Positions 20,985 to 29,184 of a stretch of 34,644 nucleotides of DNA are shown in pieces (the stretch's first letter is position 1; each line of letters starts with the position of its first letter). The notes below the pieces were generated by a model, which was not told the origin of the DNA, did no database searches, and saw only the letters and a program-made list of their open reading frames with translations. The position numbers and the translations under genes are program-made. Source of the DNA: Entamoeba invadens IP1 (taxonomy: Eukaryota > Evosea > Mastigamoebida > Endamoebidae). The stretch lies in assembly GCF_000330505.1 (NCBI RefSeq), contig NW_004443648.1, positions 512,791 through 547,434 on the forward strand, in the 5' to 3' direction.

Positions 20985-22748
20985 TTAGAACTCTTTGAAG
21001 TCTTCCTCGACCATCTGCTTTTCTGTTTGTTCAGACGTCTTCATCGCTTCGAGTACGTAAGGGTGCTCATAAAACTGTTGCCATGACAGGCGGAGTTCTT
21101 CGTGGTGTGTGATCAACTTGCTAATCAAATCTGCTAACAAAGGATTGATCCCAAACCCATCTGGGATCTGCACAGGAGTCTCATTCCTCATAGCAACTTG
21201 GAAGATTTGGGGATCGTCTGAAAATGGGAAGTACGTTGTTGCCATTTGGAAGAGAATAACACCAAGGGAATATAAGTCACTTTTGGCGGTATAAGGCTTC
21301 CGCTTAATAATTTCGGGAGCCTCGTATATAGGTGTCCCGACATTAGAGACCATAAACTCGTTAATACCTCTTGAGAATCCATAATCAGCTATTTTCACTT
21401 TATATCGTCCTTGAGTATCGGTCGACTGTAGTAACAAATTGGCGGGTTTTAAGTCGCGGTGAATGAGCTTTTTAATGAAATGCAAATACCACAAGCCACT
21501 CCCAATCTCCCCTAAAAAGTATTTGATCTCGTCATCTGATAACGGCGCATTCTTTTGTTTCATGTACTTCTCGAGGTTCCCGGAGTCACAAAACTCCATC
21601 ACTAAGTACAAGTAGTTGCCTTTGACTTTGGCCATCCCCACTAATTCACTGACCATCGAATAGTCCCAGCCAAAGAAGTCTTTGTACTCTACTAAATTGG
21701 GGTGTTTACAAAGGCGCATACACGTCGCCTCTCGTTGTAAACTGTCGATTTTGTTCGAAATTTCTTTGATCGCGACGTATTCATTAGCACTCGTTTGTGC
21801 AAGTAAAACTCTTCCGTAATTCCCTTCATCAAGTAACTTGACGGCTTTGTAATTCTCGCGACTTCCTCGAGTCCCGTATTTGTGTTGCACACAGTCGTGA
21901 ATGAATTTGTGGTTGAGCACATCGTTCATCGAAATGCGCTTATCTGGCTCATACACAAGCATCTTCTCAAGTAAGTCAATAGCAGACTCGTTTTGGATGT
22001 ACACAGCCAAACTCAGATTAGCTTGTACTGCCATAGCTGTGAGAGGGTCCATTTGGATCGTTTCAAATGGCGTGCACCCAACAAGTAATTTGAATATTAA
22101 TATCCCAAACGACCAGACGTCACTCTTTGAGTGTGTAAACCCGCTTAAATACTCTGGTGGGGAATATGTGACGTCAAACATTGTAGCCTCGAACCCAGGA
22201 ACAAGGGCTGTTTTCGTCTGGATTGCGTCACATAATGCGAAATTCGCGATTTTGACTTTAGGGAAAACGGAGGCGGGGTCTCGTGAGAGTAACAAATTGT
22301 TTGGGCACAGATTGAGGTGTTGGTGGCGGAGAGTTTTGTAGATGTATTCCAATCCGACTGCGATATCTGATATGAAGAAAATGTTTTGATCTTCTTGAGC
22401 AACGGTGTTCGACGCCCAATAATTTTCTAAATTGCCAAAGCCACAATATTCAGAGACAATCCACAGCTCTAAAGGAGAGTTCTTGTTTGTGAAAAAGTGG
22501 TTATATATCCGAAGAACATGTCCGTTCGTAGTTGCCTGCAAATAATTATAATACACATCTAATCGAAGAATCTTAAGTGTGTCTTTTGGATCAATTTGAA
22601 CGATTTTGAGTGCAACGCGCCTCGCTATTCGTTTTTGAAAGTCAATCACTTCGTTGGCTGAAAACACGGTAACTGTCCCATCACTATATAATTTCTCCGA
22701 AAGTTGGTAACGGTTTGTGAGAGTATTGTCGAGTTTCAACTGTTCCAT
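20985..22748 (-). CDS. tandem pseudokinase / protein kinase, 587 aa
   Basis: Two complete kinase-fold domains lie back to back. The first (about residues 15-285) keeps the VALK lysine but has HLNLCPNN in place of HRDxKxxN and ANFALC in place of DFG, so it should not transfer phosphate. The second (about 300-565) has a GNYGRV loop, VAIK, HRDLKPANLL, DYG in place of DFG, and GTPIYEAPE. It looks active and is closest in style to ULK/NEK-type serine/threonine kinases. The pseudokinase-then-kinase order recalls JAK and GCN2, where the first domain regulates the second; that function is inference here. ATG 22748 (MEQLKLDN) is the first ATG in frame. The 184-bp gap to the divergent RRM gene probably holds both promoters. 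Confidence 0.9.
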   Translation of the reverse strand: MEQLKLDNTLTNRYQLSEKLYSDGTVTVFSANEVIDFQKRIARRVALKIVQIDPKDTLKILRLDVYYNYLQATTNGHVLRIYNHFFTNKNSPLELWIVSEYCGFGNLENYWASNTVAQEDQNIFFISDIAVGLEYIYKTLRHQHLNLCPNNLLLSRDPASVFPKVKIANFALCDAIQTKTALVPGFEATMFDVTYSPPEYLSGFTHSKSDVWSFGILIFKLLVGCTPFETIQMDPLTAMAVQANLSLAVYIQNESAIDLLEKMLVYEPDKRISMNDVLNHKFIHDCVQHKYGTRGSRENYKAVKLLDEGNYGRVLLAQTSANEYVAIKEISNKIDSLQREATCMRLCKHPNLVEYKDFFGWDYSMVSELVGMAKVKGNYLYLVMEFCDSGNLEKYMKQKNAPLSDDEIKYFLGEIGSGLWYLHFIKKLIHRDLKPANLLLQSTDTQGRYKVKIADYGFSRGINEFMVSNVGTPIYEAPEIIKRKPYTAKSDLYSLGVILFQMATTYFPFSDDPQIFQVAMRNETPVQIPDGFGINPLLADLISKLITHHEELRLSWQQFYEHPYVLEAMKTSEQTEKQMVEEDFKEF

Positions 22749-22932
22749 CAACGTTCTCTTTCTCTTTTGGAGTTCTTTGACTTTTTAATAAAAGATTAAT
22801 AAAAGAATAATTGATAAATAATAAATAATAATAAGATAATAAATAATTGATAAACTAATTAAATATATGATTTATCCAATCATGCCAAAATACTTTGAAT
22901 TCAAAACTAATAAAAACTAGTAATTCATTTAA

Positions 22933-23805
22933 ATGTCTTTAGAACACTATGTTGTGTTAGTTAGTAACATTGACAAAAATGTCACTGTCGACGACTTGAT
23001 TTCTTTCTTTTCATTCACTGGTTGTATAGAAGAGATCCACATTTCACAGACAAGTAGAGAGTCTAATGTCATCAACGCACTTATCTTCTTTGATTCACTG
23101 GAAAGTGTTCGCACAGCGGAACTTATGACTGGAGTGTTACTCTATCACGAACGAGTCGATATTAAACCGACTACTCTTTTACACCTCCCTGATGAAAAGA
23201 TCTATTCATTCCTTGTAACTCCACAACAAAACAATAATCCACAGAATGGACAAACAAAGACATCTGTTGTAGCTTCTTTGATTGCACATGGGTATGTCGT
23301 GGCACAAGATACATTCCAAAAGGCAGTCGAATTTGATAAAACACACAACATTACAACATCGATAAAAAGTGGCGCTGGAATGGTGAAAAACGTCGCAGTG
23401 AATGTTGACGAGAAACTCCATTTGACTGAGTACTTAGCGCTTGGCACTGTGATGGTGTGGAGTTGTTTTACTGCCGCAGATGATAAGTTCAAAGTCACCA
23501 CAAAAGTTTCTAATACCCTTGAGAATATCGATAATACTCTTGGCGTTTCGGATAAATGGAACAGCGCGAAAAACAGTGTCGAGAATGGGTTAGCCGCTGT
23601 TTCAAATTCAACACCAGTCAATGCCGTGAGATCAGTGTGTTCAGACTTCTCAATCGATGTGACCAATTCAATCGATAAATTGAAGGAAACAACTGACGTG
23701 GGAAACAAAGAACAAAAAGAAGAACAAATCAACCAACAACAAAGAAACAAAGAGGACAAAACAAGTCCAGAATTTAATGATGATATATCCCATTACCTCA
23801 TATAA
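22933..23805 (+). CDS. Vip1/BPA1-type RRM protein, 290 aa
   Basis: An N-terminal RRM-like fold (residues about 5-80) begins YVVLVSNIDKNVTVDDLISF. It is followed by a conserved helical half (about 108-185) starting ASLIAHGYVVAQDTFQKAVE, which passes through KTHNITTSIKSG to an amphipathic stretch ending DEKLHLTEYLALG. The RRM plus this second half is the signature of fission yeast Vip1 and plant BPA1 proteins, known as partners of lipid-transfer and defence proteins. The RRM lacks strong aromatic RNP residues, so RNA binding is doubtful. The tail is polar and Q/E/K-rich. Confidence 0.75.
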   Translation: MSLEHYVVLVSNIDKNVTVDDLISFFSFTGCIEEIHISQTSRESNVINALIFFDSLESVRTAELMTGVLLYHERVDIKPTTLLHLPDEKIYSFLVTPQQNNNPQNGQTKTSVVASLIAHGYVVAQDTFQKAVEFDKTHNITTSIKSGAGMVKNVAVNVDEKLHLTEYLALGTVMVWSCFTAADDKFKVTTKVSNTLENIDNTLGVSDKWNSAKNSVENGLAAVSNSTPVNAVRSVCSDFSIDVTNSIDKLKETTDVGNKEQKEEQINQQQRNKEDKTSPEFNDDISHYLI

Positions 23806-24014
23806 GTGTATTTACCATGAATTTTACTATAAATGTATTATATTTTTTTTATAATATATTTTATAGCCATTTTAATATTAAAAGAAGATTAAAAAGAATC
23901 ATTCATAAACTAAAAAAATGGTAAAGTTGAGATGAACTAATAATGCACGAAAAATGAACTGGAAAAAATATTTTTGTTTCGAAACAAAAGGGAATATTAA
24001 TTATAGATAGCACA

Positions 24015-24780
24015 TTATGGGTTTCCTATTTCCTCTTTCTTGTTTGCTAAGAGGATTGGGCATATCTTGGTGTATGCTGTGTTCAGATTTTCGTCGTCCT
24101 TAGCACCAGTCAACACAACCTTTCCGGTTGAGAAGACAAGAAGTGTCACTTTTGGTTGCGTCGTTCTGAAAACAAGAACCGGGAACACCTCTGGTTCGTA
24201 CTGACACATATCGGTGTTGCTGTCATACAAAGGACGGAGCGAGATTTGGAATTTGATGTCACAAGATCTGATGGTGTGAACGTTGAAGTTTGAAAAACGT
24301 ACCTCATTGTACCCGATTTTCTTTATGGTTTTTGCAGCAATCTTGCTCTCCTCAATCGATCGAGTTCCTGTGCACACAATCTTTCCAGTTTTTAAAATGA
24401 GTGCTGTTGATTTTAGACTTGATATTCTATGATTGCGCCAGCAAAACGCTTTGTGTTGTACTCGGCATTACGCGCTTTTTACGATTTGACGGAGGTCAAG
24501 TTGTTGGTTGAGTTGGAATGTGGAAACGACGTTCGCAATTTCTGGGTGTGTCTTGTTGGGGTTGTTTAGTCTGTCTTGAGACTCCGTTGTGGTTGAGAGT
24601 CGGTCACCGTATATTGAGGTGCCAATCTGACTCAATTGACGTAAATCTGTGGTGCTGCCCATCATAAAGGGCGAGAATTGTGAGTCTGGCAACTGAATAT
24701 CTTTTTCAATTTTTTCTATTATCTCTTTGTTTTTCCAATTTTTTTGCGCTTAAATGCTTTGTCTTTCCGGGTATTGTCAT
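24015..24780 (-). pseudogene. TBP: TATA-binding protein gene with frameshifts
   Basis: The core is unmistakable: HPEIANVVSTFQLNQQLDLR, RNAEYNTKRFAGAIIEY, then KTGKIVCTGTRSIEESKIAA and the second repeat with YEPEVFPVLVFR and STGKVVLTGAK. The frame breaks twice inside the core. An extra A in an A5 run (24476-24480) stops the first part after IVKSA, and one base is missing near 24412-24417 between IIEYQ and KSTALI. A possible third shift, in an A7 run at 24739-24745, separates an upstream ATG (24780) from the rest. Of the four DNA-wedging phenylalanines, three are present; the ALIF position of repeat one is Leu (ALIL). Either this is a decayed extra copy or the assembly has indel errors in homopolymers. 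A TBP-related second gene is known in E. histolytica, so a dispensable copy is possible. Confidence 0.8.
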
Positions 24781-24842
24781 TTTTATGATAAATCATACAT
24801 ATTATAGTTACTTTATTATTTAATGTTGATTTTAAATATAAC

Positions 24843-24992
24843 AAACTATTTTATTATAATTATAAACCATTTTTTATTTTACTTATGGTTTATAATTATA
24901 ATTATAATAGTTTACTTATATAATATATACTTATATTATAAGTTATATATTATAATTTATAATATTACTTATAATTATACTTATAAGTAATA
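24843..24992. repeat. AT-rich inverted repeats (cruciform-prone)
   Basis: The arm at 24843-24870 (ends ATAAACCAT) pairs with 24885-24913 (starts ATGGTTTAT) over about 28 bp with one indel and a 14-base loop. A second palindrome, TATTACTTATAA / TTATAAGTAATA, lies at 24963-24992 with a 6-base loop. The overlap with further ATAATTATACTTA repeats makes the whole stretch able to fold. Confidence 0.6.
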
Positions 24993-25036
24993 AGTATAAT
25001 TATCACTATATTACTTAAAAAAAGTATTAAAATAAT

Positions 25037-25192
25037 AGTTCTTTTATTATTCAAAATTAACACACATTTTTACAGTATATTATATTGTTTCAACGATATT
25101 ATAAATAAGGATTATTTTATTGTATCATAAATAGTAGTTTTTTATTATTAATATAATATGATCACATTAGAACTATCAATAATAAAAGAACT
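25037..25192. repeat. 15-bp inverted repeat flanking the EF-hand gene promoter
   Basis: AGTTCTTTTATTATT at 25037-25051 is exactly inverted at 25178-25192 (AATAATAAAAGAACT). The 156-bp unit ends 15 bases before the EF-hand start and could be a small MITE that now forms the promoter. No clear target duplication is visible. Confidence 0.4.
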
Positions 25193-25207
25193 CAATTGTT
25201 ATTTCAA

Positions 25208-25936
25208 ATGTCCCAACAACTTCCAAGTACAGAAGGAGACCCAATCACTCCAGCAGTTGTTGAGCCCATCAAAGAAACACCAAAACCGGAAAATCCTTTG
25301 CAGACTGTGGAAACAGTTTCCACCCCCCAAAAAGACGATTCCAATCTTGAGCTCTCAAAATCTGAAACACAGAAAAGTGAAACCTCTCAAGTTCAACCTT
25401 TCAAAGTTGAGATTGAAAATGTCGTAACGGCGAAACCCGAAACAAACACAAGCGAAGTGAAACCAAAGCAAGAGCCGCAGATCATACCGGAGAACTTCAA
25501 ACCAATTGACGAGAAGGATTTGCAGGAGTGTTTCTACTATTTTGACACAAATGGAGACAACATGCTCACTGCAGAACAGCTCAAGTACGCTATTAGAGCT
25601 TTCGGCGTCAATCTTGAAACCTCAAAGATGGACGAGATTATCACACAAAACGATTCAAATTCATCGGGGTTATACAGCCTCGACACGTACATAAACATTA
25701 TGAAGGACAAGAAAAAGGATACGGACAAACCAGAAAAGGTCACAGAGAACTTTGCGATATTCGACAAGGAGAAGAACGGATATGTCTCCGCCACGGAACT
25801 CAAAAACGTGTTGACCACAATGGGAGACAAATTAACTGAACAGGAGGTCGAGGACTTGTATAAGGTCGTCGTTCCGATTGATGGATTTATCTCAGTTGAG
25901 GATCTCATCAAGAATATGTGTTTACCTTTTAAATAA
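25208..25936 (+). CDS. calmodulin-like EF-hand protein with long N-terminal extension, 242 aa
   Basis: ATG at 25208 (MSQQLPSTEG). Residues 1-100 are Pro/Thr/Gln/Glu-rich and probably disordered. The C-terminal part has the four-EF-hand plan of calmodulin. Loop 1 (DTNGDNMLTAEQ) lacks the final Glu. Loop 2 (DSNSSGLYSLDT) is degenerate. Loop 3 (DKEKNGYVSATE) is canonical at positions 1, 3, 5, 9 and 12. Loop 4 (around VPIDGFISVEDL) is shortened. So at most one or two sites should bind calcium well. Essential light chains of myosin show similar loss, so that is an alternative role. Confidence 0.85.
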   Translation: MSQQLPSTEGDPITPAVVEPIKETPKPENPLQTVETVSTPQKDDSNLELSKSETQKSETSQVQPFKVEIENVVTAKPETNTSEVKPKQEPQIIPENFKPIDEKDLQECFYYFDTNGDNMLTAEQLKYAIRAFGVNLETSKMDEIITQNDSNSSGLYSLDTYINIMKDKKKDTDKPEKVTENFAIFDKEKNGYVSATELKNVLTTMGDKLTEQEVEDLYKVVVPIDGFISVEDLIKNMCLPFK

Positions 25937-26123
25937 TTCTTTTTAGTATATTTAATAGTATTCATATTTTCGTTTAAAAAACGAAGTGTAATTCTAATTT
26001 CATTATAGTTTTTTTAATGATTTGAATTTATTTTCTTTTTGAGATTAAACACCCAAAAAAGAGTGAAAAGGTCGAAGTGGAGGAACGAACAAATAGTTAA
26101 GGGGAGAAATAATTGGCGGAAGG

Positions 26124-26488
26124 ATGGACACTATTGAGGGGAAGACGAAGGACAGTTTGTTTTTTGAACACGTTTGGTAATGAAGTGCTGATAGGAAGGA
26201 AGAAAAAAACGAACAGACGGTACAAACCATTTGAAGGCTTTACGAGACATGTTGGACGAGTGCCAGAAACAGGTCTACTTTTCAAAGCCTAAAAAAGTGA
26301 ACAACGACAACACGAATAAATTAAAGAAGAGCTGCTATGAAGAGTTTAAACAGTTGAAGAAAGAAAAGAGTGCAGAAATGTCAAAACAAAAAATCGTCGA
26401 GCAAAAGCAACAGGACATGTGGAAATTGGAGCTTGATGCTTTGTCTTTGTTTGATAAAATAAATAAAAAATATAAAGAAGAAAAATGA
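26124..26488 (+). CDS. small basic helical protein, possibly two exons, about 106 aa
   Basis: The secure part is 26249-26488, ATG-initiated, starting MLDECQKQVYFSKPKKVNN and ending DALSLFDKINKKYKEEK. It is lysine-rich and helical, with no recognised family. A better model adds exon 1 at 26124-26154 (MDTIEGKTKD). A 44-nt intron follows, with a GTTTGT donor at 26155 and an AAG acceptor at 26198 preceded by CTGAT at the usual branch-point spacing. This join keeps frame and supplies an acidic-then-basic N terminus. The TAG at 26192-26194 as acceptor would throw the protein out of frame. Confidence 0.5.
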
Positions 26489-27124
26489 AACAATTAAAAA
26501 CAATTTGAGTTGAGTATATTATTTGTTTTTCTATTTTTTTGAATAAATAAATAATTTAAGGTTTTGTATTTATTATTAACATAGTTTTATTAAATATCAA
26601 TAATAATTTTAATGTAAATGAAATTAAAAACCATACAATTATTTGTGTTTAACAAATACTATATATAATTATATTAATATTAAATAATTATTATTTAAAA
26701 AAATTGTTTAGTTTTTAACACTAAAAATAAATATTTTAATATTTTATCAAAATTTAAAATAAAATAAAATATTATATCTTTATAGTATTTTACTAAATTT
26801 TTTCGATTTATTAATCTTTGAATATTTTTTAAATAGTTTTTTTCGTTTTTAAAAACATGATTCCATTCGTTTTTTTAGTTTTAATTATCATTTTTTTAAC
26901 TAAAGTAAATAGTTTATTTGAGATTGACAATTTGGCAGAATGTTAAAAGACTTTTTACCAATATTTTTTGAATAAAAACAATCTTAATATTTTCTATAGT
27001 AAAATATTATTTTTACTAAATAAAATATGTGAATACTAGTTATCACCAAAAAAAAATGAATAAAATCAATAAATTATCTGAACAACAAAAACATGAGTAA
27101 AGACTAAAAAACACAGACAAGACA
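26489..27124. other. AT-rich intergenic region before PTEN
   Basis: A/T-rich throughout with no frame of note. The PTEN promoter should be in the last 60 bases. Nothing else supportable is seen. Confidence 0.5.
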
Positions 27125-28366
27125 ATGCTTCGACGGCTAGTTGCTGATGATAAGTTTATGTTAGAAGTCGACGGAACCTCTTTTGACTTTACATACATCT
27201 TACCAAATTTGGTCGCGATGGGTTACCCTGCGACTGGTATCACCTCGCAGTGGCGAAATTCCAAAGAGGAAGTCGCACAGTATTTAGAAGAACATCACCA
27301 CAACAATTACATGATCTGGAACTTGACAGAGAAGTCTTACGGTTCACTCGAGTTCCAGAATCGAGTAGAACACGTCGGATTTTTGGACCATCACCCTCCG
27401 AGGTTTAATCACCTTTTAAAAGTTGTTGGCGATATTTTGCTGTATATCTTAGACAACCCCAATCATGTGGCGTGTGTCCACTGTAAGGCTGGGAGAGGAA
27501 GAACTGGGTTGGTGTGTTCATGTGTGTTATTGGCACTTGGCGTTGTGTCTGATGCGAAAGAAGCACTCGAATTCTTCGCAAAGAGAAGGTCGAAGATAAT
27601 GAAAGGAGCAACTTCACCACCTCAAATAAGGTATTGCCACAACTTCTATTATTACTTGTCCGTCTCGCCCAGAGAAGTGCCGTTTAAACCGATTCCGGAT
27701 TATAGTGTTGTGATTAGAACAGTCGTGGTGTCGAACTTCAAACCGCTTAATATCACTAAAGATTTTTCGGATGTAGCAATTCCAGTATTCTATTTCTCGA
27801 GGTTGTCACACTCGGAAGCGAAACCATTGCTCACACGAACACCACAGAACTGTAAAGAAATGAAGGAGGGAGCGTTTGTCGTAAGCTTTCAAAATGTCGT
27901 GTTAGAGAATGACACAGTGATAACAATTGCGGCGGAAACAAGGGACAAGACTGTTGTGTTTGGGAAGATCATTTTGCACCCACTCTTTATCGACACGCAA
28001 TTTGTGTATACGTTTGACATCGACAAGATCATGGACCCCACTGAAGGAGTTAACAGGAATTTGATTGGGATGCCACGGAACATCCAATTCATTACAACAT
28101 TTGAGAGCGATAAAAGAATTACGAAGGAAGTTGAAGAATTTCACCAAAAAGTCATCACGGTTTCTAAAGTTGCTCCATTGGACGAAATGCATAGGAGTCA
28201 GCCACCACCACTTCCCATTAGAAAAGTGTGGAAAGAGCGGAAGGTGATGATCAACTCATCTCCAAGGGGATCTCGAAAAGTACAAGCGCCGCCATTGCCA
28301 CCAAAGAATCCAGCTCTAAGAAAAGAAGAAACGCTTGAAGAGAGAGACTTCGTGAGAGTAATGTGA
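27125..28366 (+). CDS. PTEN: PTEN phosphatidylinositol 3-phosphatase, 413 aa
   Basis: The N terminus has an RR-containing lead-in and the PTEN block FDFTYILPNLVAMGYPATG. The catalytic loop is HCKAGRGRTG (Cys120, Arg126), identical to human PTEN except Arg for the Lys at human position 128, and it keeps the Lys and Gly that shape the PIP3 pocket. The WPD-type loop carries DHHPP. A C2 domain follows (about residues 188-335), for membrane binding. The tail holds two proline-rich motifs, QPPPLPIRK and APPLPPKNP, which look like SH3 ligands. There is no clear C-terminal PDZ-binding motif (ends FVRVM). Inferred role: removes the 3-phosphate from PIP3 at the plasma membrane, setting polarity and endocytosis. 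It converges on the next gene with 58 bases between stops. Confidence 0.95.
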   Translation: MLRRLVADDKFMLEVDGTSFDFTYILPNLVAMGYPATGITSQWRNSKEEVAQYLEEHHHNNYMIWNLTEKSYGSLEFQNRVEHVGFLDHHPPRFNHLLKVVGDILLYILDNPNHVACVHCKAGRGRTGLVCSCVLLALGVVSDAKEALEFFAKRRSKIMKGATSPPQIRYCHNFYYYLSVSPREVPFKPIPDYSVVIRTVVVSNFKPLNITKDFSDVAIPVFYFSRLSHSEAKPLLTRTPQNCKEMKEGAFVVSFQNVVLENDTVITIAAETRDKTVVFGKIILHPLFIDTQFVYTFDIDKIMDPTEGVNRNLIGMPRNIQFITTFESDKRITKEVEEFHQKVITVSKVAPLDEMHRSQPPPLPIRKVWKERKVMINSSPRGSRKVQAPPLPPKNPALRKEETLEERDFVRVM

Positions 28367-28424
28367 GATATGTAATATGTTTTGTATTGATTTTGTCTAT
28401 GGGCACAACAGCAAATATAATAAA

Positions 28425-28877
28425 TTACTTTGTTGGGGGAAGGAGAGCAGACTCACACTCGGCAATTAAAGACTCTCCTTGGTCTGTCAGTAACTCAAGT
28501 TGAGTCAAAAAAAGGTCTAAAGAGCGTTGGGAATCCTTTAAAACATTTTGGTGGTGTTCGATGCGATCATCACGACCGGCGTTTTGAATTAAGACGAACT
28601 GCTGCATTGTCTCATTGAGAACAATTTGTATTTGCTCGAAGCTGTGAGTGATGCGGGATATCTCCGTTTGCACTTTGAAAGCGGAAACATGAGGATATTT
28701 GTTGTCTTCGTGTTCGTCCTCTTTGACTGTACGAATGATTTTGCGGTAAGATTTTAATATCTCTATGAAACAGTTGCGACCATTTTCTAATAATTCTTTT
28801 TGTTGTGTTTTGTCACTTCCCTCCTTCTCTATTTCCATTGTATTTTTTTGTTCTCTTTTTGTGCTTTTAAAAGACAT
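28425..28877 (-). CDS. MED22: probable Mediator subunit 22, 150 aa
   Basis: After a basic N terminus the sequence is all helical: LENGRNCFIEILKSYRKIIR, then SAFKVQTEISRITHSFEQIQ and TMQQFVLIQNAG. Spacing and pattern match MED22/Srb6 (helix 1 'L...FxxIIK', helix 2 'F...V..A.I....E.L..LV.DLK.FLIL.D'). Length is within the family's range. MED22 sits in the Mediator head with MED11. The match rests on hydrophobic pattern and length rather than diagnostic residues, so another small coiled-coil protein remains possible. Confidence 0.5.
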   Translation of the reverse strand: MSFKSTKREQKNTMEIEKEGSDKTQQKELLENGRNCFIEILKSYRKIIRTVKEDEHEDNKYPHVSAFKVQTEISRITHSFEQIQIVLNETMQQFVLIQNAGRDDRIEHHQNVLKDSQRSLDLFLTQLELLTDQGESLIAECESALLPPTK

Positions 28878-29184
28878 TTATTATATCTTTAACTTCTTTT
28901 CTTATTATATCAATTGGTTTTAAGTAAATAAACAATATCAAAAATATCAAACAATTATAATTAAATTAATAAATAATTTTATTATGATTATTTTATTAAA
29001 AACTATTTATATATAGTTTTTTTATTATATATAGTAAAAATATTCCAATAATTTTACTATACATTAATAATTTAAAAACTATTTATTTGTGTTTTGTAAA
29101 TAAAAGCAAATTTGATATAATATATTTTAATAAAGATATTTAATAGTATGTGATCTAATAATTTGGAGCTAATAAATAATAATA

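Larger units (their letters stand above)
24781..25207. other. AT-only intergenic region with long palindromes
   Basis: Almost pure A/T. It holds large imperfect and perfect inverted repeats (listed separately) and the promoter of the EF-hand gene at its right end, where AGAACTCAATTG lies about 20 bases before the ATG. Confidence 0.5.

Noticed and set aside
24412..24417. Intron at the second TBP frame break
   Set aside because: Only five bases separate the conserved residues on both sides.
24412..24480. Programmed frameshifting in the TBP gene
   Set aside because: Two shifts in opposite directions within 70 bases, without a slippery heptamer or pseudoknot, are better explained by decay or sequence error.
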